DNA from: Acidimicrobiales bacterium
Lineage (GTDB): Bacteria; Actinomycetota; Acidimicrobiia; Acidimicrobiales; MedAcidi-G1
Length of the DNA stretch: 58,457 nt
Direction of reading: 5' to 3'
Assembly (NCBI GenBank): GCA_022452035.1
Contig: JAKURV010000009.1
Span: 14,496 to 72,952 of the forward strand
In this document: in pieces, positions 34,564-44,975 of the stretch
How the letters are laid out: each line of letters opens with the position of its first letter
Position numbering within the stretch: the first letter of the stretch is position 1
Made by a program: the position numbers and the translations under genes
Notes under the pieces: model-generated
The model's database searches: none
Told to the model about the DNA's origin: nothing
What the model saw: the letters and a program-made list of their open reading frames with translations, nothing else

Positions 34564-34589
34564 CCTAACCCAACGACCGACCAGCGGGG

Positions 34590-35156
34590 TCAGCGGTCCA
34601 GCACCGTCAGGACGTCGGCCACCGTGGTCACCCGCGAGACGATGGATGGGTTGGCCGGCTTGACGAACCCATCGTTGACGGCTCGATCCAGGAACGCTTC
34701 CAGCTCCAACCAGAAGCCGTTGTGGTCGAGCAGCACAACCGGCTTGGGACCGTCGTGTAGCCCGAGTTGGGTCCAGGTCGCCGCCTCGAACACCTCGTCG
34801 AGGGTTCCGTAGCCCCCAGGCAGGGCGCAGAAGGCGTCGGCGAGGGCGTACATGGTTCGCTTGCGGGTGTGCATGTCTTCTACTTCGATCAACTTGGTTA
34901 GCCCTGGGTGGGCGATCTCCCGTTTGATCAGGCCTACCGGGATTACCCCCACCACCCTGCCGCCCTGGGCCAACACGGCGTCGGCGAGGGTCCCCATGAT
35001 GCCGACCTCCGTGCCCCCGTAGACGAGATCCACTCCGGCGTCGGCCAGGGCCGTCCCGAGCTGACGGGCCAGGGTGTGCACGCCGTCGTCAGTTCCGGGC
35101 CGGGAGCCGCAGAACACGGCCAGGGCCGGAGACCGGGTAGCGGTGGAGTCAGACAC
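34590..35156 (-). CDS. LOG family protein (TIGR00730-like phosphoribohydrolase)
   Basis: This 188-residue protein has AVFCGSRPGTDDGVHTLARQLG, LVYGGTEVGIMG and the catalytic LOG motif LPGGYGTLDEVFEAATWTQLG. Members hydrolyse nucleoside 5'-monophosphates (cytokinin ribotides in plants) to base and ribose 5-phosphate. GTG 35156 is chosen; a start at 35234 would overlap the divergent carboxylase gene. The spacer of 66 bases to that gene holds both promoters. Confidence 0.88.
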   Translation of the reverse strand: MSDSTATRSPALAVFCGSRPGTDDGVHTLARQLGTALADAGVDLVYGGTEVGIMGTLADAVLAQGGRVVGVIPVGLIKREIAHPGLTKLIEVEDMHTRKRTMYALADAFCALPGGYGTLDEVFEAATWTQLGLHDGPKPVVLLDHNGFWLELEAFLDRAVNDGFVKPANPSIVSRVTTVADVLTVLDR

Positions 35157-35222
35157 CGTCGGAACGTACCGTCTGGCGCCACCCTGTGTCCGGTGATTCC
35201 CGTTCGGTACCCTGTGCCCACC

Positions 35223-36779
35223 ATGGCCGACCACCCGATGACCGAGCGCCTCGACGAGTTGCAGAAGCGCAAGGAGGCGGCGCTACATGCCGGGCCCGAG
35301 CGGGCCGTCCAGCGCCAGCACGACAAAGGCAAGATGCTGGCCCGGGAGCGGATCGACTACTTCCTGGACCCCGGCTCGTTCCACGAGCTGGACATGCTGG
35401 CCCGCCACCGGGCCCACGAGAGCGGGATCGAGGAACGCCCCTACACCGACGGCGTCATCACCGGGTGGGGCACTGTGGATGGCCGGAAGGTTTTTCTGTT
35501 CGCCCAGGACTTCACCGTGTTCGGTGGTGCTTTGGGTGAGGTGTTTGCCGAGAAGATCCACAAGGTCATGGACCTGGCCCTGAGCGTGGGTGCGCCCATG
35601 ATTGGTCTCAACGACGGTGCCGGGGCTCGTATCCAGGAGGGCGTGGTCAGCCTCGACGGTTACGGAGGGATCTTCTGGCGCAACGTGCAGTCGTCCGGTG
35701 TCATTCCCCAGGTCAGCGTGATCCTCGGACCGTGCGCGGGCGGGGCCGTTTATAGCCCAGCCATGACCGACTTCATCTTTATGGTCCGGGAGAAGTCGCA
35801 CATGTTCATCACCGGACCCGACGTGGTTAGGACGGTTACCGGCGAGGAGGTCAGCCTCGAGGAGTTGGGCGGAGCGGGCAGCCACTCCACCAAGTCGGGC
35901 GTGGCCACCTTCGTCGGCGAGGACGAGCACGAGGTCCTCGACGAGGTAAAGGCGCTGCTGGCCCAGTTGCCGTCCAACAACCTTGAGCAGGCTCCGGTGG
36001 TTCCCACCGACGACCCCCCTGATCGGGCCTGCCCGGAACTTAACGACCTCATGCCAGACAGCGCGAACCTCCCGTACGACATGCGTACCGTCATCGAGAC
36101 GGTGCTCGACGACGGCGGCTTCCTCGAGTACCACGCTGCGTGGGCCGGAAACATCGTCTGCGGATTCGGGCACCTGAACGGCCGCAGCGTCGGCGTGGTG
36201 GGCAACCAGCCCATGCACTTCGCCGGGGTGCTGGACATCGAAGCTTCTGAGAAGGCGGCCCGGTTCGTCCGCACCTGCGACGCCTTCAACGTGCCCCTGA
36301 TCACCTTTGTTGACGTGCCAGGGTTTCTGCCCGGCGTTGGCCAGGAGTACGGCGGCATCATTCGCCACGGGGCCAAGCTGCTCTACGCCTACTGCGAGGC
36401 CACGGTGCCCCGGATCCAGGTCATCACCCGCAAGGCCTACGGCGGGGCGTACGTGGTCATGGACTCCAAGTCGGTGGGCTCCGACCTGTCGTTGGCCTGG
36501 CCATCGGCCGAGTTGGCCGTGATGGGACCCCAGGGGGCGGTGGAGATCGTGTACCGCCGCGAGCTTCAGGACGCCGACGACCCGGCGACTCGCCGGGCCG
36601 AGCTGGTTGACGAGTACACGGAGAGGTTCGCCAACCCGTACGTGGCTGCTGAACGGGGCTATGTGGACGACGTAATCGACCCGGCCGACACGCGGGCCAA
36701 ACTGGTGGCCGGCCTCGAGATGCTGGTCTCTAAACAGGACGAGACCCCCCGTCGCAAGCACGGGAACGTCCCGCTCTAG
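35223..36779 (+). CDS. Acyl-CoA carboxylase beta subunit (propionyl-CoA carboxylase type)
   Basis: This 518-residue carboxyltransferase moves carboxyl from biotin to acetyl- or propionyl-CoA. It has the two crotonase-like halves: N-terminal KMLARERIDYFLDPGSFHELD, DFTVFGGALGEVFAEK, LNDGAGARIQEGVVSLDGYGGIFWRN and CAGGAVYSPAMTDF; C-terminal SVGVVGNQPMHFAGVLDIEASEKAARFVRTCDAFNVP, FVDVPGFLPGVGQEYGGIIRHGAKLLYAYCEA and TRKAYGGAYVVMDSK. Length fits PccB/AccD5. It is followed by a small epsilon-type gene, an actinobacterial feature. The biotinylated alpha subunit is not in the window. Confidence 0.92.
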   Translation: MADHPMTERLDELQKRKEAALHAGPERAVQRQHDKGKMLARERIDYFLDPGSFHELDMLARHRAHESGIEERPYTDGVITGWGTVDGRKVFLFAQDFTVFGGALGEVFAEKIHKVMDLALSVGAPMIGLNDGAGARIQEGVVSLDGYGGIFWRNVQSSGVIPQVSVILGPCAGGAVYSPAMTDFIFMVREKSHMFITGPDVVRTVTGEEVSLEELGGAGSHSTKSGVATFVGEDEHEVLDEVKALLAQLPSNNLEQAPVVPTDDPPDRACPELNDLMPDSANLPYDMRTVIETVLDDGGFLEYHAAWAGNIVCGFGHLNGRSVGVVGNQPMHFAGVLDIEASEKAARFVRTCDAFNVPLITFVDVPGFLPGVGQEYGGIIRHGAKLLYAYCEATVPRIQVITRKAYGGAYVVMDSKSVGSDLSLAWPSAELAVMGPQGAVEIVYRRELQDADDPATRRAELVDEYTERFANPYVAAERGYVDDVIDPADTRAKLVAGLEMLVSKQDETPRRKHGNVPL

Positions 36780-36796
36780 AGGCGGCGGAGGTTCCG

Positions 36797-36973
36797 ATGG
36801 TCCGCATCGTCGCCGAGGGCGCCACCGAACAGGAGTTGGCTGCTATCGCCGCCGCCTACGAGGAACTGTGGCCGAACCCGTCCGAAGCCCGGAAGGTTCC
36901 GGAGCCGCCCACGGAATGGCGGTTCTCCGGGCGCTGGTGGCACGGCAGCGATCCCGGCCCCGACGCTCGCTGA
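36797..36973 (+). CDS. Small acyl-CoA carboxylase epsilon-type subunit
   Basis: A 58-residue frame starts at ATG 36797 with GGAGG just upstream and ends at 36973. It reads MVRIVAEGATEQELAAIAAAY, then a short EELWPNPSEARK linker and TEWRFSGRWWHG. The helical ATEQELAALxAA start and Trp/Arg tail match the actinobacterial ACC epsilon (AccE/PccE) family, which stabilises the alpha-beta complex. It is 17 bases after the beta subunit gene. Confidence 0.8.
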   Translation: MVRIVAEGATEQELAAIAAAYEELWPNPSEARKVPEPPTEWRFSGRWWHGSDPGPDAR

Positions 36974-36980
36974 GGCGAGC
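36965..36980. terminator. Hairpin over the epsilon stop codon, before convergent aat
   Basis: GCTCGC (36965-36970) pairs with GCGAGC (36975-36980) around TGAG, which contains the epsilon subunit stop codon. It stands between convergent genes and could act as a short terminator; there is no T tract. Confidence 0.4.
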
Positions 36981-36992
36981 TGAGAATCTCCC

Positions 36993-37667
36993 TCAGGCCG
37001 GCCAGTCGGGACCGTCGGCTAGGACCAGGTCGGGCAGGCCATCCAGGTAGGCCTCCCGGTCGATCTCCACGGCACCCAGCCGGGCCAGGTGTGGGGTGCA
37101 CCACTGCACATCAACTAGCCGGTCGGAACCGTTGCCCATCAGGTCGACCAGGCCAGCCAGGGCCACCTTGGAGGCATCGGACCGCCGGTGGAACATCGAT
37201 TCGCCGGCGAACAGCCCGCCGATGGCTACCCCGTAGAGCCCACCGGCCAAGCCATCACCGTCCCAGCACTCCACCGAGTGGGCCCACCCCAGCCGGTGAA
37301 GCGTGGCGTAGGCGTCGGTGATCCGCTCGTCGATCCACCCGTGGTCCCGTGCCGGATCGGCGCAGGCCACCATCACCTCGGCGAACGCGGTGTCGATCCG
37401 GACCTCGTAGCGGTTCTTCGACCGGCGCAACGACCGTGAAATCCGCAGGTCCGCAGGCCGTAGTACCCCCCGGGGGTCCGGAGACCACCAGGCCATCGGC
37501 CCCCCGGCCTCTACCGGCATCGGGAACAAGCCCCTCCGGTAGGCGGCCAGGAGGGTGCCCGGGTCGACATCGGCGCCGACACCCACCACACCGTGATCGT
37601 CGGCCGTATCGGCCGGGGGAAAGGCCCAGGTGCTGGCCGGCGGCTCAACCGGTCCCGACGCGTCCAC
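36993..37667 (-). CDS. aat: Leucyl/phenylalanyl-tRNA-protein transferase
   Basis: This 224-residue enzyme of the N-end rule adds Leu or Phe to proteins with N-terminal Lys or Arg, marking them for ClpAP/ClpS degradation. Family motifs are STWAFPPADTADDHGVVGVGADVDPGTLLAAYRRGLFPMP, MAWWSPDPRGVL, HGWIDERITDAYATLHRLGWAHSVECWD, GLYGVAIGGLFAGESMFHRRSDASKVALAGLV, and DVQWCTPHLARLGAVEIDREAYL. It lies 30 bases from the convergent cyclophilin-type gene downstream in the same direction. Confidence 0.95.
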   Translation of the reverse strand: MDASGPVEPPASTWAFPPADTADDHGVVGVGADVDPGTLLAAYRRGLFPMPVEAGGPMAWWSPDPRGVLRPADLRISRSLRRSKNRYEVRIDTAFAEVMVACADPARDHGWIDERITDAYATLHRLGWAHSVECWDGDGLAGGLYGVAIGGLFAGESMFHRRSDASKVALAGLVDLMGNGSDRLVDVQWCTPHLARLGAVEIDREAYLDGLPDLVLADGPDWPA

Positions 37668-37697
37668 GTTTCTCGGGTTCGGTCCGCTGACCGGGGC

Positions 37698-38492
37698 TCA
37701 GCCAACCTCGATGGTGACCGACCGGACCACGACGTCCCGGCTGGGCCCGCCACCGTACGGCGAGGTTTCGTCCACCCGGTAGAGGCCCATCAGGGCCTCC
37801 AGGACGGCCTGCCCCGCCAGGTCGGCGTGTCCGAAGACGATGTAGGTGCCCTGGGCGTCAAGGAGGCCCACCTCGGGGCCGGTGGCGAAGAAGAACTGGG
37901 CACCCGAACTGTTGGGGCCTGCCGAACGGGCCATCACCAGGTCGCCCGGCTGGTAGGTGAAGGGGCCTATCAGCCCACCGTTGGAGAGGGGAAGAAACTG
38001 GCCGCCCTCGTCGGGAATGGTGTAGCCCGGTCCCGGATCAGACCAGTCATTGGTCTTCGGGGCTCCACCCTGGATGATTGCGATGGACGGGTCGAACCGG
38101 AACAGGAGGGTGTCGTCGTAGTAGCCGTACCGGGTGAGCACGACGAAGTTGTTCACCGTCTCCGGCGTCCGCTCGCGGTCCAGGACTACCCGGATCTCGC
38201 CTTCCGTCGTGTCGAAAACAGCCGTGTAGGTGGTCCCGTCGTCAAGGCACCAGGTCGGGCGACTGGAGAAGGACAAGCGTGGTCCGTCAGACTTGTCGAC
38301 GGCCGGGCAGTCCTTGGGCGCCGGAACGGTCACAGGTGCTGGCGTGTTGTCGCCGCCCCGGCCGCCGGCCACCACGACAAAGATCAGGCTTCCCACCATC
38401 ATCAGGGCCGTCAGCCCCGACACCAGGCGGACGGCCGGCGAGAATCGGGCCGCGGGAGGCGGGGGAGCTGGTCGGCGGGACTTCTTGGCCAT
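37698..38492 (-). CDS. Membrane-anchored cyclophilin-type peptidyl-prolyl isomerase
   Basis: This 264-residue protein has a basic N-terminus, one hydrophobic segment (LVSGLTALMMVGSLIFVVVAG, two short blocks around residues 23-43) that anchors it outside the cell membrane, a short linker and a cyclophilin domain: TTEGEIRVVLDRERTPETVNNFVVL, LLFRFDPSIAIIQGGAP, LVMARSAGPNSSGAQFFFATG and YIVFGHADLAGQAVLEAL. Cyclophilins isomerise X-Pro bonds in folding proteins. ATG 38492 is taken as the start; the longer frame upstream has no conserved sequence. Confidence 0.88.
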   Translation of the reverse strand: MAKKSRRPAPPPPAARFSPAVRLVSGLTALMMVGSLIFVVVAGGRGGDNTPAPVTVPAPKDCPAVDKSDGPRLSFSSRPTWCLDDGTTYTAVFDTTEGEIRVVLDRERTPETVNNFVVLTRYGYYDDTLLFRFDPSIAIIQGGAPKTNDWSDPGPGYTIPDEGGQFLPLSNGGLIGPFTYQPGDLVMARSAGPNSSGAQFFFATGPEVGLLDAQGTYIVFGHADLAGQAVLEALMGLYRVDETSPYGGGPSRDVVVRSVTIEVG

Positions 38493-38657
38493 GGGGCGGC
38501 ACCCTAGCGACGACCGGTGGGCATGGACCGTGCCGCGTCGGGCAGTTGCGGACGTCAGTTGAGATGGCGGCGTGGTTGGCAGGGGGTGCTGAAACCGGAG
38601 GTCGGGCACCGAAACCTGCGACAGAGCCCCTGACCGGCGCCGGTAGCGTGGTGCCCC

Positions 38658-39875
38658 GTGGCCCTCCTCGTAAAGAAGTTCGGTGGTACCTCGGTCTCGG
38701 ATGCTGGGCGTATGCGCGAGGTGGCTGACCACGTGGCCCGCGCTGTGCGGAGTGGCGACCAGGTGGTGCTCGTGGTCTCAGCCATGGGCAAGGAGACCGA
38801 CGACTTGTTGCGCCTGGCCGGTGAGGTATCGGCCGTTCACCCGGGCCGCGAGATGGACATGCTCGTCACTGCCGGTGAGCGCAAGGCCATGGCCCTGGTG
38901 TGCATGGCCCTCCACGACAGTGGGATCGACTCCGAGTCGTTCACCGGCAGCCAGGCAGGGTTCCTGACCGATACCAGCCATCAGAACGCCCGGATCGTGG
39001 AGGTCCGTCCCGACCGCGTCCAGGCCTCGCTAGGCGCCGGACGGGTTCCGGTGATCGGCGGGTCACAGGGCGTGTCGACCGACAACGACGTGACCTTCCT
39101 GGGACGAGGGGGCTCAGACACCACGGCGGTGGCCCTGGCCCATGCCCTGGGAGCCGACGCCTGTGAGCTCTACACCGATGTAACCGGGGTCTTCACCACT
39201 GACCCCCGGGTGGTTCCAACCGCCCGCCGGATGGCGACTGTCTCTTTCGAGGAACTGCTCGAGATGACGGCCACCGGGTGCCCGAAGCCGGCTATGCGGT
39301 CGGTGGAATACGCCCGTACCCACGGGGTGCGGCTGCACGTCCGTTCTGCCTTCACTTGGCAGGAAGGGACGTGGGTCGATGAGGAGGAAACCGATATGGA
39401 ACAGGCCATCGTCTCGGCGGTCACCCACGACACGACCGAGGCCAAGATGACGATCGCCGGCGTGCCCGACCAGCCGGGGGTGGCGGCCACCGTGTTTCGC
39501 GCCATGGCCGACCTGGACGTCAACGTGGACATGATCGTGCAGAACGTGTCCGACCACGGGGTAACCGACATCTCGTTCACCGTGCCCCACAAAGACCTAG
39601 CCCGGTCCGTGGAGCTGAGCGAGCGGCTGGCGGCCGAGATCGGCGCCACCGGGGTGTCGTCCGACGACTCGATCGCCCGAGTAAGCGTGATCGGTGCCGG
39701 CATGCGTACCAACCCGGGCGTGGCGGCCACCATGTTCGAAACGCTCTCGGCGTGCGGTGTGAACATCCAGATGATCTCCACATCGGCCATCCGGGTGAGC
39801 TGCATGGTTGACGGGGGCCAGGTGGAGGAAGCGGTTCGTGCTCTCCACGACGTCTTCGGGCTGGCCGAGGCCTGA
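38658..39875 (+). CDS. lysC: Aspartate kinase
   Basis: This 405-residue enzyme phosphorylates aspartate, the first step to Lys, Thr, Met and diaminopimelate. It has VKKFGGTSVSDAGRM (ATP/Asp binding), GSQGVSTDNDVTFLGRGGSDTTAVALAHAL, YTDVTGVFTTDPRVVP, and two C-terminal ACT domains (GVPDQPGVAATVF and GAGMRTNPGVAATMFETL). The start is GTG 38658. Inside the gene, GAGGAGG precedes an in-frame ATG at 39396, which would start a separate beta chain containing only the ACT domains, as in the alpha2-beta2 aspartokinases. Asd is encoded 1.9 kb downstream. Confidence 0.95.
   Translation: MALLVKKFGGTSVSDAGRMREVADHVARAVRSGDQVVLVVSAMGKETDDLLRLAGEVSAVHPGREMDMLVTAGERKAMALVCMALHDSGIDSESFTGSQAGFLTDTSHQNARIVEVRPDRVQASLGAGRVPVIGGSQGVSTDNDVTFLGRGGSDTTAVALAHALGADACELYTDVTGVFTTDPRVVPTARRMATVSFEELLEMTATGCPKPAMRSVEYARTHGVRLHVRSAFTWQEGTWVDEEETDMEQAIVSAVTHDTTEAKMTIAGVPDQPGVAATVFRAMADLDVNVDMIVQNVSDHGVTDISFTVPHKDLARSVELSERLAAEIGATGVSSDDSIARVSVIGAGMRTNPGVAATMFETLSACGVNIQMISTSAIRVSCMVDGGQVEEAVRALHDVFGLAEA
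39381..39398 (+). promoter_or_regulatory. Internal ribosome binding site and start for the lysC beta chain
   Basis: GAGGAGG (39381-39387) is followed eight bases later by ATG 39396, in frame with lysC (M247, MEQAIVSAV). Corynebacterial and Bacillus aspartokinases start a beta subunit at the same structural point. Confidence 0.7.
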
Positions 39876-39882
39876 ACCACCC

Positions 39883-40928
39883 GTGCCGCCCTCCCGCCCG
39901 GCTTCGGCCGGCCTAGTGGTCCTGTCTGTCCTGCTTGCCGCCTCCTCGCTGGTGGCCTGTGGTTCCATCGGGGAGTCTGCGGCGCCGCCCACCACCATCT
40001 TGGCGGTGGCGACTACGACGGTGAGCCCCGCCGACGCCCGCTCGGACTTCGTTTCCGAGGTTGCCGGCTCGGCACCCATCCTCGAGGGTCTCAGTGACCA
40101 GGACCTGGGCTGCGTGGCCGACAGGCTCCTCGAAGACCTGGATCCCGCGGAGGTTGTAACCCTGACCCGCAACGGACCGCGTCCCGACCAGGCGACCCTG
40201 ACCGTCGATGCCCTGCGGTCCTGTGGTCTGATCCTCGACGTGGTGACCCTGGGATTGCAGCAGGCCATCGACGCCGATCCGGGCGCGCCGCCCGTCGAAG
40301 CGACCTGCATCCTTGAAGGCATCGCCGACGAGGACCTCGTGCCCTACCTCGAGGCTCGCTTTGAACACGGCTTCGTGGAACTGGACGACGACGAAGCGGA
40401 CATCCTGCTGGAGGACACACCGATCATGGCCAACACCATGCGGTGCAGCACGCTGGCCCTCTTCGGCCAGGTCGATGTCGAGGCCCCGCCGGTATGTACT
40501 GGCCTGGCCTACCGGATGGGCGACATGATGGCTGAACTCCTGGCGATGGGTGAGACGCCGGCCGATGGTCCAGACCTCTCGATCCTCACCGGGGTATTCG
40601 CGGCCACCGACGCCATCTTCGCCTGGCTGGCCGACGAGGTCCCGCCCGAGCTACGTGACGACGCCGTTCTGGTGCGAGACACCACGTCGCGGATCGGTGC
40701 CCTAATGGCTGAGGGCTTTGCGAAGGTGGCGGCGGCGGATCCCGGCGACGAGGAGGCGGCGATGACCGCATTCTTGAGCGTCATGGCCCGGGTCTCGGCC
40801 GAAATGGAGTCGTCGGCATCCGCGGTGGAAGCGTCGACAGAGCGCCTGCGCGACTACCTGGTGGCTACCTGCGGGGAATCCGTCCTGACCCTCTTCGAGC
40901 TGTTGTCCGGGGTGGGGGCCACCACCTA

Positions 40929-40929
<1 letters not shown>
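39883..40929 (+). CDS. Putative lipoprotein of unknown function (first of a pair)
   Basis: This 348-residue protein starts at GTG 39883, seven bases after lysC. Its signal peptide SAGLVVLSVLLAASSLVAC ends in a lipobox. Downstream it is acidic and helical with scattered cysteines (LGCVADRLLEDLDPAEV, LRSCGLILDVV and ATCGESVLTLFELLSGV). There is no recognisable enzyme motif. The C-terminal C-G-x-x-x-x-L-x-x-L pattern also ends the next protein, suggesting the two are distantly related and may work at the cell surface together. Confidence 0.7.
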
Positions 40930-42756
<1,827 letters not shown>

Positions 42757-42778
42757 GGCCCGCCAGGCCACCCGGTCC

Positions 42779-43030
42779 CTACGGCGGATCGGTGACGTAC
42801 CGGGCCATTGCCTCGTCCAGCGACAGCTCCAGTTGGTTAGCCAAGCTGGCCAGCCAGGCCAGCACATCGCCCAACTCGTGGAGCTGCTCGTCGGCTGTTC
42901 CCTTTCGGGCGGCCTGGGCTAACTCCCCGAGTTCCTCGCACAGCCAGGCCACGGTGGCCGGAACCCCGCGGTCACGGTCGACGGGACCGTAGAGCTCCTC
43001 CATGAGGGCCTGAACCTCAGCAAGTTCCAC
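42779..43030 (-). CDS. MazG-like nucleotide pyrophosphohydrolase
   Basis: This 83-residue protein is a single MazG-type all-alpha NTP pyrophosphohydrolase domain. The metal-binding motif is split as WLCEELGELAQAARKG and HELGDVLAWLASLANQL (ExxE then ExxD), with a short N-terminal helix MELAEVQALMEELYG. Such small proteins hydrolyse dNTPs or related nucleotides to monophosphates. It converges on asd, 22 bases away. Confidence 0.85.
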   Translation of the reverse strand: MELAEVQALMEELYGPVDRDRGVPATVAWLCEELGELAQAARKGTADEQLHELGDVLAWLASLANQLELSLDEAMARYVTDPP

Positions 43031-43097
43031 GTCGCGGACCGTATCGGCTGGAGAGACGGCGGTTGCCGATCAACCCCTGAGGATCCACGCGTCGCGC

Positions 43098-43427
43098 GTG
43101 TGTTCGGTCCACACTCGATGGGTGCTCACCGACCACGAAGCCACCCATGTCCTGAGAGCCCTGGACGCCCTGGACCAGTTGGAGGAAGCAGCGATGAAGT
43201 TGGTCCGGGCTGAGTTGGCCTGCGGCCCAGCGCTAGACGGCCTGATTGCCGATCCGCTGACCGAGGGCACCCGGCTGGACCAGTTGAGCTTGGTCGACAC
43301 ACTGGCTGTCGACCTACTGGCCGCCCTGGGCCGGCACGACACGGTACGGCGCCTAGTCGACGAGGCTCCGGCGGGGTGTGCCCGCGACGCTCTGGTCGAC
43401 CACCTAGCGGGACGAGGTAGCGCCTGA
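43098..43427 (+). CDS. Small protein of unknown function
   Basis: This 109-residue frame begins at GTG 43098. It is mostly helical: THVLRALDALDQLEEAAMKLVRAELA, then LIADPLTEGTRLDQLSLVDTLAVDLLAAL and a short tail. No motif or signal peptide is visible. It is flanked by the MazG-like gene (divergent) and the YbaK-like gene (convergent). The codon pattern is compatible with a real gene, but the start is uncertain; GTG 43122 is possible. Confidence 0.5.
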   Translation: MCSVHTRWVLTDHEATHVLRALDALDQLEEAAMKLVRAELACGPALDGLIADPLTEGTRLDQLSLVDTLAVDLLAALGRHDTVRRLVDEAPAGCARDALVDHLAGRGSA

Positions 43428-43471
43428 CCGACGGGTCGCCGGCCCCTCTCGGTAGCCCGACGAAGAGCCCT

Positions 43472-43996
43472 TCAGCCCCCCGGGGGAGGAGCCGGTCGGG
43501 CCAGGTCCTCAACGGCCTCGCTTCCGGGGAGCCGTAGCAGCCCTCCGGGGGGGAGCAGGATCTTGCGGTCCCGGGAGCCCCCGCCGACCACCACCCGATC
43601 GCGGGCCAGGACCGCTCCATCGACCCAGATGGGCACGGAGGTGGGCAGGCCAAACGGGGTCACCCCACCGATCTGCATGCCAGTCAACTCGGCTGTCTCC
43701 TCGGCGCTAGCGAACGAAGCCTTGCGGGATCCCAGGCGTTGGCGGACCATGCCGTTCACGTCGAGGCGGTAGGTGGCCAGCACCAGGCATAGGGCGAACG
43801 GCTGCCTCTCATCGGGCCGGGCCTTACCGGCCACCAGGATGGCGTTAGCCGAGTCCTCAAGGGCGATCCCGTAGGCCTCGCAGAAGGCCGCCGTGTCAGC
43901 CAGGGCGGGATCGCAGGCCATGACCTCGTGATCCACCCCAAGGGAGGCCAGTTGTTCCAGAACCGGGTCGCCGGTCGGTTCGGACGGCCGGTTCAT
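43472..43996 (-). CDS. YbaK/EbsC-type aminoacyl-tRNA deacylase
   Basis: This 174-residue protein has the YbaK/ProX editing fold: DPVLEQLASLGVDHEVMACDP, GIALEDSANAILVAGK (the conserved lysine region), VRQRLGSRKASFASAEETAELTGMQIGGVTPFGLP and IWVDGAVLARDRVVVGGGSRDRKI. Family members hydrolyse mischarged tRNAs such as Cys- or Ala-tRNA(Pro). It overlaps the EamA gene upstream by four bases. Confidence 0.87.
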   Translation of the reverse strand: MNRPSEPTGDPVLEQLASLGVDHEVMACDPALADTAAFCEAYGIALEDSANAILVAGKARPDERQPFALCLVLATYRLDVNGMVRQRLGSRKASFASAEETAELTGMQIGGVTPFGLPTSVPIWVDGAVLARDRVVVGGGSRDRKILLPPGGLLRLPGSEAVEDLARPAPPPGG

Positions 43997-44910
43997 GACT
44001 GCCGCGGAGGGACCAGGCCCGTTTCACGAGCCGGCCCGGTCAGGCCGTAAAAGACGGCCACCACCACGATGGCTCCTCCGATGAAGGTGGGCGTCGGGGG
44101 AACCTCCTCGAACCACAACCAGACCCAAAGCGAGGCGGCCACCGTCTCGACGGGGGTGAACAGGCTGACCTCGGCGGCCGGAGCGTGCCGGGTGGCCGTA
44201 GACATACACAGGCGGGCCACCGGTCCAAAAAAGCCACCCATGAGCATCGTGGCCAGAAAAGCCCGACGATCCAACAGCGAGACGTCGGCCGGGACCGCGG
44301 TGACCAGAGCGATGAATGTGGCGGTCACGGCCACCACGAGGGTTCGAGGCAGCTCGGGGTGGCGGCGCCAGATCACGAGGTTGATCGAGAATCCCCCGAT
44401 GGCTACGAGGGCCAGCAGATCGCCACCCACCCCGCCCCCGCTCATCGATCCGCCCACGATGACAGCGATGCCGGTCGCCGTCGCCCCGATAGCCCGCCAG
44501 GTCCGTCCCGAGGTGCGCTCGCGAAGAGCGAACCGAGCCAGGACGGCGGCGAAGATGGGACAGGCGGCGATGATGGCCACCACGTTGGAAGCCGCGGTGA
44601 GGGTCACGGCGGTCAGAAAAGACGTAGTCGAGACAGCACCCAGCAGGCCGGTCATGGCCAACGTGCCCCGCCACCGGGCCACGGTGGCCACCGTGCCCCG
44701 ACCGAGGGAGCGAAAGGCGAGCGACCATGCCACCGGCGTAGAGAAGAGTCCGACCATGAAGGCGATGGTCCAGCCGTTCACCTCGGAATCGCGCTCAGCG
44801 ACCCGGACCAACAGCGCATCGCTGGATACCAGGAACATCCCGGTGAAGGCCAACAACAGGCCGAAAGACCGCCCGGACCGCGGAATCCGGTCAACGAGCG
44901 CGAGGTTCAT
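43993..44910 (-). CDS. EamA/DMT-family permease
   Basis: This 305-residue integral membrane protein has about ten hydrophobic segments in two EamA repeats, ending in AEVSLFTPVETVAASLWVWLWFEEVPPTPTFIGGAIVVVAVF. It is probably an exporter of a small metabolite. Its stop overlaps the start of the YbaK-like gene, so the two are likely cotranscribed. It diverges from the sulfatase gene at 44976. Confidence 0.8.
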   Translation of the reverse strand: MNLALVDRIPRSGRSFGLLLAFTGMFLVSSDALLVRVAERDSEVNGWTIAFMVGLFSTPVAWSLAFRSLGRGTVATVARWRGTLAMTGLLGAVSTTSFLTAVTLTAASNVVAIIAACPIFAAVLARFALRERTSGRTWRAIGATATGIAVIVGGSMSGGGVGGDLLALVAIGGFSINLVIWRRHPELPRTLVVAVTATFIALVTAVPADVSLLDRRAFLATMLMGGFFGPVARLCMSTATRHAPAAEVSLFTPVETVAASLWVWLWFEEVPPTPTFIGGAIVVVAVFYGLTGPARETGLVPPRQS

Positions 44911-44975
44911 CGCCGGACACTAGCTACGGGGGCTGGCAGGATGGCCTGCCGAGGCTCCGACGACCGGAGGGACAC

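Noticed and set aside
35283-36761. Very long open frame (492 codons) on the minus strand opposite the carboxylase beta gene
   Set aside because: It mirrors codon positions of the strongly conserved plus-strand gene and its translation is low-complexity with no family features; a high-GC shadow.
38493-38657. Lysine riboswitch upstream of lysC
   Set aside because: The spacer is too short and lacks the recognisable conserved core of that riboswitch class.
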